From Patiria pectinifera (Eukaryota > Echinodermata > Asteroidea > Valvatida > Asterinidae), in contig CM057149.1 in NCBI GenBank assembly GCA_029964075.1, positions 14,708,197 to 14,772,196 of the forward strand: DNA of 64,000 bases. Reading direction: 5' to 3'. Numbering within the stretch: the stretch's first letter is position 1; each line of letters opens with the position of its first letter. Position numbers and translations under genes: made by a program. The notes under the pieces are model-generated. The model was not told the origin of the DNA and made no database searches. It saw only the letters and a program-made list of their open reading frames with translations. Below are positions 44,486 to 55,100 of the stretch, in pieces.

Positions 44486-47400
44486 CGCCCATGGACGCGC
44501 GAAGCAAATTGGGGCCTGCGACAAAATCGGTCCGTCGAAAAGCGTGTCACGTCCGTCAGTCGGCAGTGATGAAGAGCGCCACCTACTGTCCCAGAGTTAT
44601 GTCCGCTTTTAAGGTTGCAGACCAGTAAATAAGCTGCCATATACCCCAATAATAAATACCCCCTCTTCAGAAAAATACTCACAACTCTCTCTGGTATTTG
44701 AAACTCACATTCAATTAAAGCGTATTTCCATCCGAAGATGATCACCCTTTAAAGTAGTCCTGAAACCCGCAGCCATTTTGTAAAACGAGGCCTACACTCC
44801 ATTGCAAAGTAGTGCGCTTTTAGGGCTCAAATTTCATCCAAATTGCATAGAACTAGAAGCTTACAGTCCTGTGCAAGGCTTCCACTCATATTTGTTACAA
44901 ACCCTCAAGTACATGGCCCACAGTATGCTCAAATACCGAAGAATTTGAGGGCATGCAAATCGTGATTTGGCCAGCGTAGCAAATTTTGGAACGATTTTCA
45001 AATTTTGAAATTTTTCGGAAATGAAATTCCGAAAAATTTGCCGTCGCTATACTTAACAAACATTCGTAAAACAAACTAGTTCATTTTTTAAAGGCGTCCG
45101 TATATTAAATGTTGAAATAGCAGTGACGGGGTTCAGAATCCGTATCTGACCAAATACAAAGAGTAGAAGTCAGGCGCGGATCAAGACGGGGTCGAAACCA
45201 CCCCTCCCCTGGTCTGACACACACGAAAATGCCTGTCCGCCTGTCGGCAGCAATCGGATAAAAATATTCCTGGTCCGCCCCAGAACGCACATGATGCATT
45301 TTACAAAAACAAATCCGTAAAACAAATTTGTTTATCTTTTTTAAAGACATCCGTCTAATGTTGACTTCTCTTTCGTCCATGGAGCTAGCTAAACAGATGC
45401 ACACAGCAATGTTCAATGTTTCTCTGCATATTCATACGAATCGTTTTTAAGCGGAATTCTAAGAAAGCCGAATGGCCAAGTGGTTAGATTCGTCGTCTAC
45501 AAATCGCGGGTCCCGGGTTCGAATCCCGTCGATGTGCTTTTGCTTTTCAACGCACGCATTCAGTCATTATAAGATGTTTAATTTCCCGTCTTAAAACACC
45601 AACGGTACCTTAGCTTAATCGGTAAGCACTGCTGCTGGTACTGTCCGCGAATTCCAGGTTGGCGTCTTCGTACAGGTTCAGGGCATGTGGTCCACTCGGA
45701 GGATCAGGGCTTAGGGTGCCGCCCTGTTCCTCCCTTAGCTCTTTGCTTTTACATGGCGCCTGGCCCTCGGGTTACATGGATGGACAGGGAAGGAAGTGTG
45801 TATTGGCTGGGAACGCCGAGATCCCGGAAGAGTCCTAGGGGATCGGCTGGGGCATTGTTATGGCTCAGACCGATCCCTGAATGCTTAGCTAGCACATAAC
45901 TTTTTGATTTTTTTTTAAGCCTCTATTTTTTAAGCTTTGGTTTCCTTTGACATTTAAATCTGCTCGGCAGGTCTCCGGTAGTATTAAAAACAAAACAACG
46001 ATCTATGTCATAAATCGATGAATATTTAATAATTGACTATAATCAAAATTAAGTCAAAATTGGTCACAAATGTTAGGCTCACCCCTTGTATTTTTTCAAT
46101 TTTGGCCAAACAATGAAATTCCTTAAAACTTCCAAGAAAGATGCCTAAGGTACCCCCGAACACATTCCAATTCAATTTGGGAACAAATGTGCCTTTGAAA
46201 AAAAATTTGGCCGACATTTGGGGTAAAAACAGTTGAAATTTGGCTTTTTATTTACATGTATTTCCTACCCCAAAATGGATGATTTTTGCCGAAATCTGCC
46301 AAAATGTGGGTGTTTGAATATTGATTTATGCTCAACTCGTCTCCAGAGGTATTTCTGCGTTGCTTGGAGAAAAGTCAATTTTTGGCCAAATTTGGTTAAA
46401 AATGTAAGGCTAACCCCTGATTTTTTTTTTTTTCATTTTTGGCCAAAAAATGAAATTCCTTAAAACTTCCAAGAAAGATGCCTGAGGTACCCCCGAACAC
46501 ATTTCAATTCGATTTGGGAACAAATGTGCATTTGAAAATAAAATTTTGCCGAAATCGGGCGTAAAAACAGTTGAAAGTTGGCTTTTTATTTACATGTGTT
46601 TCCTACCCCGAAATGGATGATTTTTGCCAAAATCTGTCAAAATGTGGGTGTTTGAATATTGATTTATGCTCAACTCGTCTCCAGAGGTTTTTCTGCGTTG
46701 TTTGCAGAAAAGTCAATTTTTGGCCAAATTTGGTTAAAAATGTAAGGCTAACCCCTTGTATTTTTTTTTTCAATTTTGGTCAAAAAATGAAATTCCTTAA
46801 AACTTCCGAGAAAGATGCCTAAGGTATCCCGGAACACTTTCTAATTCGATTTGGGAACAAATGTGCCTTTGAAAAGATAATTTAGCCGAAAATCTGGGGT
46901 AAAAACAGTTGAAATTTGGCTTATTATTTACATGTATTTCCTACATCAAAATGGATGATTTGTTCCAAAATCTGCCAAAATGTGGGTGTTTCAATATTGA
47001 TTCATGCTCCACTCGTCTCCAGAGGTATTTCTGACTCGCTTGGAGAAAAGTCAATTTTGGCCAAATTTGGTTAAAAATGTAAGGCTAACCCCTTGCATTT
47101 TTTTTTCAATTTTGGTCAAAAAATGAAATTCCTGAAAACTTCCAAGAAAGATGCCTAAGGTACCCCCGGAACACTTTCTAATTCGATTTGGGAACAAATG
47201 TGCCTTTGAAAAAGAAAATTTTGCCGAAATCTGGGGTAAAAACAGTTGAAATTTGGCTTATTATTTACATGTATTTCCTACATCAAAATGGATGATTTGT
47301 TCCAAAATCTGCCAAAATGTGGGTGTTTCAATATTGATTCATGCTCCACTCGTCTCCAGAGGTATTTCTGACTCGCTTGGAGAAAAGTCAATTTTGGCCA

Positions 47401-49574
47401 AATTTGGTTAAAAATGTAAGGCTAATCCCTTGTATTTTTTTTTTTCAATTTTGGTCAAAAATGAAATTCCTGAAAACTTCCAAGAAAGATGCCTAAGGTA
47501 CCCCGGAACACTTTCTAATTCGATTTGGGAACAAATGTGCCATTGAAAAGAAATTTTGCCGAAATCTGGGGTAAAAACAGTTGAAATTTGGCTTATTATT
47601 TACATGTATTTCCTACATCAAAATGGATGATTTGTTCCAAAATCTGCCAAAATGTGGGTGTTTCAATATTGATTCATGCTCCACTCGTCTCCAGAGGTAT
47701 TTCTGACTCGCTTGGAGAAAAGTCAATTTTGGCCAAATTTGGTTAAAAATGTAAGGCTAAAACCTTGTATTTTTTTTTTTCAATTTTGGTCAAAAATGAA
47801 ATTCTGAAAACTTCCAAGAAAGATGCCTAAGGTACCCTGGAACACTTTCTAATTCGATTTGGGAACAAATGTGCCTTTGAAAAAAATTGGCCGACATTTG
47901 GGGTAAAAACAGTTGAAATTTGGCTTTTATTTACACGTATTTCCTACCCCAAAATGGATGATTTTTGCCAAAATCTGCCAAAATGTGGGTGTTTCAATAT
48001 TGATTCATGCTCCACTCGTCTCCGGAGGTATTTCTGCGTTGTTTGGAGAAAAGTCAATTTTTGGCCAAATTTGGTTAAAAATGTAAGGCTAACCCCTTGT
48101 ATTTTTTTTGTCAATTTTGGTCAAAAAATGAAATTCCTTAAAACTTCCGAGAAAGATGCCTAAGGTATCCCGGAACACTTTCTTATTCGATTTGGGAACA
48201 AATGTGCCTTTGAAAAAGAAAAGTTTGCCGAAATCTGGGGTAAAAACAGTTGAAATTTGGCTTATTATTTACATGTATTTCCTACATCAAAATGGATGAT
48301 TTGTTCCAAAATCTGCCAAAATGTGGGTGTTTCAATATTGATTCATGCTCCACTCGTCTCCAGAGGTATTTCTGACTCGCTTGGAGAAAAGTCAATTTTG
48401 GCCAAATTTGGTTAAAAATGTAAGGCTAATCCCTTGTATTTTTTTTTTTTCAATTTTGGTCAAAAAATGAAATTCCTGAAAACTTCCAAGAAAGATGCCT
48501 AAGGTACCCCCGGAACACTTTCTATTTCGATTTGGGAACAAATGTGCCTTTGAAAAAGAAAATTTTGCCGAAATCTGGGGTAAAAACAGTTGAAATTTGG
48601 CTTATTATTTACATGTATTTCCTACATCAAAATGGATGATTTGTTCCAAAATCTGCCAAAATGTGGGTGTTTCAATATTGATTCATGCTCCACTCGTCTC
48701 CAGAGGTATTTCTGACTCGCTTGGAGAAAAGTCAATTTTGGCCAAATTTGGTTAAAAATGTAAGGCTAATCCCTTGTATTTTTTTTTTTTTTCAATTTTG
48801 GTCAAAAAATGAAATTCCTGAAAACTTCCAAGAAAGATGCCTAAGGTACCCTGGAACACTTTCTAATTCGATTTGGGAACAAATGTGCCTTTGTAAAAAA
48901 AATTGGCCGACATTTGGGGTAAAAACAGTTGAAATTTGGCTTTTTATTTACATGTATTTCTTACCCCAAAATGGATGATTTTTGCCAAAATCTGCCAAAA
49001 TGTGGGTGTTTGAATATTGATTGATGCTCAACTCGTCTCCGGAGGTATTTCTGCGTTGTTTGGAGAAAAGTCAATTTTTGGCCAAATTTGGTTAAAAATG
49101 TAAGGCTAACCCCTGATATTTTTTTTTTCAATTTTGGCCAAAAAATGAAATTGCTCCAAACTTTCTGGAAAGATGCCTAAGGTAACCCTGAACACATTTC
49201 AATTCGATTTGGGAACAAATGTGCATTTGAAAAATAAAATTTTGCCGAAATCGGGCGTAAAAACAGTTGAAAGTTGGCTTTTTATTTACATGTATTTCCT
49301 ACCCTAAAATGGATGATTTTTGCCAAAATCTGTCAAAATGGGGGTGTTTGAATATTGATTTATGCTCAACTCGTCTCCAGAGGTTTTTCTGCGTTGTTTG
49401 CAGAAAAGTTAATTTTTGGCCAAATTTGGTTAAAAATGTAAGTCTAACCCCTTGCATTTTTTTCAAGTTTGGCCCAAAAATGAAATTCCTTAAAACTTCT
49501 AAGAAAGATGCCGAAGGCAACCCTGAACACATTCCAAATCCATTTGGGATCAAATGTGCACTTGAAAAAAAAAA
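44486..49574 (+). repeat. Higher-order satellite unit 8 (10 monomers)
   Basis: tRNA-like pair at 45,467-45,673. Monomers start near 46,226, 46,564, 46,903, 47,236, 47,573, 47,908, 48,242, 48,585, 48,922 and 49,260. The end of the ninth monomer (49,150-49,195) uses the variant TTGCTCCAAACTTTCTGG, closer to the diverged right-edge monomers. Confidence 0.95.
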
Positions 49575-51097
49575 CTTAGCGACGTTGGACGCACGAAGCA
49601 AATTGGGGCCTGCGACAAAATCGGTCCGTCGAAAAAGCGTGTCACGTCCGTCAGTCGGCAGTGATGAAGAGCGCCACCTACTGTCCCAGAGTTATGTCCG
49701 CTTTTAAGGTTGCAGACCAGTAAATAAGCTGCCATATACCCCAATAATAAATGCCCCCTCTTCAGAAAAAATACTCACAACTCTCTCTGGTATTTGAAAC
49801 TCACATTCAATTAAAGCGTATTTCCATCCGAAGATGATCACCCTTTAAAGTAGTCCTGAAACCCGCAGCCATTTTGTAAAACGAGGCCTACACTCCATTG
49901 CAAAGTAGTGCGCTTTTAGGGCTCAAATTTCATCCAAATTGCATAGAACTAGAAGCTTACAGTCCTGTGCAAGGCTTCCACTCATATTTGTTACAAACCC
50001 TCAAGTACATGGCCCACAGTATGCTCAAATACCGAAGAATTTGAGGGCATGCAAATCGTGATTTGGCCAGCGTAGCAAATTTTGGAACGATTTTCAAATT
50101 TTGAAATTTTTCGGAAATGAAATTCCGAAAAATTTGCCGTCGCTATACTTAACAAACATTCGTAAAACAAACTAGTTCATTTTTTAAAGGCGTCCGTATA
50201 TTAAATGTTGAAATAGCAGTGACGGGGTTCAGAATCCGTATCTGACCAAATACAAAGAGTAGAAGTCAGGCGCGGATCAAGACGGGGTCGAAACCACCCC
50301 CTCCCCCTGGTCTGCATGACACACACGAAAAATGCCTGTCCGCCTGTCGGCAGCAATCGGATAACTTTTTGATTTTTTTTTAAGCCTCTATTTTTTTAAG
50401 CTTTGGTTTCGTTTGACATTTAAATCTGCTCGGCAGGTCTCCGGTAGTATTAAAAACAAAACAACGATCTATGTCATAAATCGATGAATATTTAATAATT
50501 GACTATAATCAAAATTAAGTCAAAATTGGTCACAAATGTTAGGCTCACCCCTTGTATTTTTTAAATTGTGTCCAAAAAATGAAATGGCTTGAAACTTGCC
50601 GGAAAGATGCCTTAAGGACCATAGAACACATTCCGATTCGATTTCTGGACACATGTGCTTTTCAAAATAAAATTTCCGAAAATTTGGGGTGAAATCAGTC
50701 AAAATTAATGATTTGTTTTTCCTATAAATGTCGATGATTTTTGCCCAATTCGTCAATATATTTGGTGTTTGAATGTTGATTGATGCTCCTCTTGCCTTTT
50801 TAAGAATTTCTGCATAGTTTGAAGAAAATTCATTTTTTGGCCAAATTTCATCAAAAAAGTAAGGCTTACCCCTTGTATTTTTTTTTAAATTTTGGCCAAA
50901 AAATGAAATGGCTTGAAATTGCTGGAAAGATGCCTAAAGGACCATAAAACACATTCCGATTCGTTTTCTGGACACATGTGCTTTTCAAAATAAAATTGCC
51001 GAAAATTTGGGGTGAAATCAGTCAAAATTAATGATTTGTTTTCCTCTAAATGTTGATGATTTTTGCCCCAATCGTCAATATATTTGGTGTTTGAATA
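49575..51097 (+). repeat. Satellite unit 9: U with internal deletion, then diverged monomers
   Basis: U starts normally but jumps at 50,363 from CAGCAATCGGATAA to CTTTTTGATT. This removes about 640 bp including both tRNA-like elements, and the joint lies at a shared ATAA. From about 50,520 there are two and a half monomers with a shorter period of about 321 bp and clear divergence (CATTCCGATTCGATTTCTGG, GATTGATGCTCCTCTTG). They end at GGTGTTTGAAT next to the right TIR region. They look like the oldest monomers of the array. Confidence 0.9.
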
Positions 51098-51170
51098 CCA
51101 ATACCGGTTAATTGTTGTTACATTATCGGAAGTAACCGATAATGTCACAGCAATTGACTGATACTATGAT

Positions 51171-51305
51171 AGTGTAGTAACATTGCCTACACTATCACTC
51201 AATGTTTGTTACATTATCGGTTAGTGATACAATATCGGTTAATTTTTGTGACATCATCGGTTGGTGATACATTATCCGTTGGTTACTACATTAGCAGATG
51301 TAACA
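51171..51305 (-). repeat. Right terminal inverted repeat (135 bp)
   Basis: The reverse complement starts TGTTACATCTGCTAATGTAG and pairs with 12,185-12,319. Inward of it, at 51,105-51,170, lies a further small palindrome (TTACATTATCGG / CCGATAATGT) built from the same motif, which has no left counterpart. Confidence 0.85.
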
Positions 51306-51310
51306 CAGCC
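51306..51310. other. Right target-site duplication CAGCC
   Basis: Copy of 12,180-12,184, directly after the terminal CA of the right inverted repeat. Confidence 0.65.
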
Positions 51311-52172
51311 TTTCTGGTTGAGAAAAAAAAATAAACTAAAGTTGCAAAATGTACGCATTTTACAACATTTTTCATAACCAGGATAATTTTATGGATGAAA
51401 TTGAAGCCTGTATGAAACATCAATTCAAATTGTTAAGTATCGCGGGTTTGCTCAGTGAAGAGCCAGTTAGTTATTTTTACATTTGTTAACTTTTACAATG
51501 TATTTACATTTTGCATCATATTTTTTAAAAAATTGGTGTGGTCCTCAAAAGTACCGGTCAACTTTTATCCTGAACACGCAACCGTGTTGGATACTGGAGT
51601 CTTGCAAAAGACGTAGTGTGACATTGGTTGTGTTGCGTGTGCCTAACTGAAGATAATTAAGAAAGTGACAAGTCACGTGTCAGAATCCACATAAAAAAAA
51701 GGGACCAATTTTTTTCAATGGAGTCAAAATTGCATATGAATATTTTAATAGCTCTGCACAAAATCAAGTGAGATTCTTATTCAAGGGGTAGGTCAACCAA
51801 TTTTTCCATTTGAAAAAGTAATAATTAGGAAATAATTATAATTCAACAACAGATGTAACAACAAAAACTCAATTTATACATCGTACATAGTGCAGTGACA
51901 GTTAAATGTAAATTTTTCTTCAGATTTTCAACAAAATCTTCCAAAACTGTACATTATGTGTGAAATTGAACATATTTACATTTTTTTTTAATCTCGCAAT
52001 GGGTGACACACTTGAACACACACTTCAGGTTATTTTCTCAAAAACCTAAAGGCGACTTCAGAAGGTGATTGTTGCCATTTCTTTCCATTGTGTCCCCGGA
52101 ACAGAAAATCAGTAGCCTTAAAATCCTGTTAAAGCAAACTAAAATGAATTAAAAATTAATCAACAAATCTCA
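51311..52172 (-). other. FBXO7 3' flank, nothing further recognised
   Basis: AT-rich DNA downstream of the FBXO7 stop. There is no canonical AATAAA on the minus strand; ATTAAA variants occur near 51,738 and 51,984 and may serve as the poly(A) signal. No other gene or repeat is seen. Confidence 0.5.
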
Positions 52173-55100
52173 TCAGAAATAGAAACCCCTATTGCCACTC
52201 CCTGACGAGCGCCCGCCCCTACCCCCTTGGCCGCTACCCAGGGGGTCCCGACGGTTGGGGACCCGAGGCAGGGGGTTCAGTATGGGGTCTCGGCTGGGAA
52301 ATGGGACGATGTCTGGGCCCGGAAACGGGATGATGGCGGGGTCTCTCCTGATGGGGAGTAGGTGCGGTGGGGCCAGGCTGGCAAAAGGGTCCAGATCGTA
52401 ATCTCCACCTCTGTGAATTGAAGAGAAAAAAGAAAGACAACTGACAACTTAGCACAGTTAGCCTGTCAAGTTTAGTGGAAGGGGAGATGATGACTAGAGC
52501 AAGCCCGATCGGAATGGGACAAGCCATTCCATCAGGCTGTACCAGATGTTGACGGGAAGGGTGGGGAGGAGGGAGTGGGCGATAAGGGGTACTAAACTGT
52601 TGCCTGGGGGTCGCCTAAAATGGTGGTGGTAGGAGAGGTGACGGCTAGAACATGCCAAATCTGAATGGGACACACCATTCAACAAGGCTGTGCCAGAGAT
52701 CGTTAGAAAGGGGGAGGCGTGATCGGGTGAGGTTTTTTTTTGGGGGGGGGGCATGATGGGTACTAACCTGTAGCATGGAGGGTAGCATGGCAAGTTTGAT
52801 GATAGTTGAGGTGGTGGCAAGAACATGCCCTGTATGACATCAGGCCATGCAAGTGATGCTAGGGAAGTGGTGGGGAAGTGGTGAGTAGGGATGGGTACCA
52901 TCCTGTAGCCAAGAGGGTATCTGGGTATGTTTGGTGGTAGGGGAGGTGGTGGTAGGAACATGCCTGGTCGGACACCAAGGCTGTACAAGAGATAATAGGA
53001 GAGTGGTGGGGAGGCGCTGAATAGGGGTGGAGGTCGATGGGGTTAGAGGTACTAACCTGTAGCCTGGAGGGTAGCCTGGCATGTTTGGTGGAAGGGGAGG
53101 TGGTGGAAGGAACATGCATATGCCTGGTCAGAGACCTACGCCATACAAGAGATGATAGGGGTGTGGTGGGGAGGCGGTGAATAGGGGTAGGGGTTGATGA
53201 GGTTAGAGGTACTAACCTGTAGCCTGGAGGGTAGCCTGGCATGTTTGGTGGTAGAGGATGTGGAGGCAGGAACATGCCTGGTCGGACAGGGACAGACCGA
53301 TCCATCAGGTTCCTGCGATATTTTTCCAAATCCTTCTTGTTCTTGTACTTCTGCCTGTAGAGCTGTCAAGATTAATGACAAAAACGGCATTGCATTGAAT
53401 GGATAAATTAAATTCTTCATTTCTAATTTTGTGCAATTTAGCACCCGTTTTACATTATCTACTTTCTCATGAGTCCAAACATCCACACAGTTCTGGGGTA
53501 GTTTGGGGCGGTACAGGGAGCAACAGACAGGGTAGTTTGGGTTGATGCAGTAACAACCTGGTTCAAAAATTTGCTTTGTAATGTCTGATTTTGGTAACTC
53601 CCAGGATCAACCCTTTCCACTACCTCACAACTTACTACTTCATTACGCTGTCTGACTTTACACTAATACAATTTTGGAGAAAAAAAACATGGTTTAAAAA
53701 GCACAATTCATAAAAAGAAAAGAAAAAGTGGGACCATGTGTATGGACATAGTGCCCACTACCGTTATTTCACAGTCAATTTTTCCAAGTGGTTAGTACCT
53801 CTCTCCAGTCAAGACTCTGCTCAGACTCCTTGCAGCCGAAGTCTCGCAGCAGGAGCTGTCGCCATAGCGACCTGTCGGCGGCCATGTTGTAAAAGTGGTT
53901 GCAGACCTCAGACACGTTGAGTAAGCTTCGCAGGTCGAGGAAACTCAGAATCAGGAGCTATAAAGTCAGTCCAAAAGGAAAACAAAAGGAATGTTATGGT
54001 TAAAGTTGCTCCCCCATGTTTTTGTTTTTTTAAATGGATTAAGCCGAGCACATTTACTTCAGCTTTAATAGATAATTGTTTTTAAACTACATGTACTTAC
54101 TTGAATTTCAGGGAAAAGAGCCAGGAGTCCATTCAGAGGAACGAGACCCAACTCTGAATAAAAACAAAAATAACAGATTAAATTAATTAATTAGTCAAGC
54201 TGGACCCAAAATGCTCAGTTTAGGACATTACTTACTGACTCGGTCAGTTGTGCATTTACAGGTAGTGCAGGAACCAGGTACCCGATTGAAAAAAACCCCT
54301 GGTACCCTGCCCCCTGGTACCAAGAAACCCAACCCCGCATTTCAAATTATGAAAGTTGCTGTTCAGACTGTTCACAAAAGTCCGCACCAAGATGCAAGTG
54401 TGTACGGTGAGCTTTATAGCTTTACGGTGTACACTGCAACTTCTGTGAGCGTCATAAATGTGAAAAATGCTTTGTTTTCCCGTGTAGCCTGTCTTTTTTC
54501 TTTTCTTTTCTTATTTTGTTCAAAATTTCCCACAAATGATATGCAAAACCTTCCTCCTTTCCTAGTCTGAGATGTCACCAAGTAATTGGTAGTACGCGTG
54601 TCGCGAGTCAGCATGTGCAGGGGGGGGGGGTAGTTGTTTTTACTTCACAAGCGCGTCTGCCTCATAAATATGTACAAGGTGTAATAAAAAGATTGGATCC
54701 TGTCAGTATTTGTATTTGTAGGCAAAGGAATCAATCTACAGCTTCACATTGTGTTGACTATCACTCCATGTTTACATGTGGACTATGGAATCAAAGTACC
54801 TGATCTTGTGGTCAGCAGCAAGGAGTAGGCAATGGAATCCTTGAATAGCCTGGACAGCTGTGGTAGGTTGGTGTACATGGGCTGTTCATCTACACAAACA
54901 AACATGGAGAAATGTAAACACACCACAATGAATTTGAACATTAGATGGATTCCATAGAGTTGGTTTTAAGTATCAGCCATTGTTCAACGGAGCCTGCAAG
55001 TTCCGTAACGTTTGATATTTGTGAGCATTGCAGACTTTATGCGACCCCGCGCGCCAGCCAATCAAAGTCGACTTTAGAAATTGTAACGCCATTTCGAGCA

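Larger units (their letters stand above)
12185..51305. mobile_element. 39.1-kb TIR-bounded element filled with a higher-order satellite
   Basis: Inverted repeats of 135 bp at each edge, TG...CA outermost bases and a matching 5-bp flanking direct repeat define one insertion-like unit. Contents in order: left TIR; a diverged monomer fragment; a 1.4-kb CRE/ETS-rich segment; nine higher-order units of complex segment U plus monomers; diverged monomers; right TIR. No transposase or other convincing protein gene is present, so mobility would have to be supplied in trans. TG...CA ends with a 5-bp duplication recall the integrase-like Ginger2/Tdd DNA transposons, but that is only a hint. Alternatively a short TIR element acquired the satellite later. 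Assembly error over such a repetitive tract is possible, but both edges lie in low-copy sequence. Confidence 0.7.

Noticed and set aside
13793-51097. CRISPR-like or centromeric array
   Set aside because: The repeats are kilobase-scale tandem units without unique spacers in animal DNA. A centromere is possible in principle, but the array is only 37 kb and lies between two ordinary genes.
12185-51305. Polinton/Maverick identity for the 39-kb unit
   Set aside because: Length and long inverted repeats fit loosely, but no polymerase, integrase, protease or capsid-type frame is visible and the flanking repeat is 5 bp rather than 6.
52494-53329. Separate proline-rich gene on the minus strand
   Set aside because: The frames are successive phases of the 150-bp minisatellite copied from a FBXO7 exon end. 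The period shifts frame each unit.
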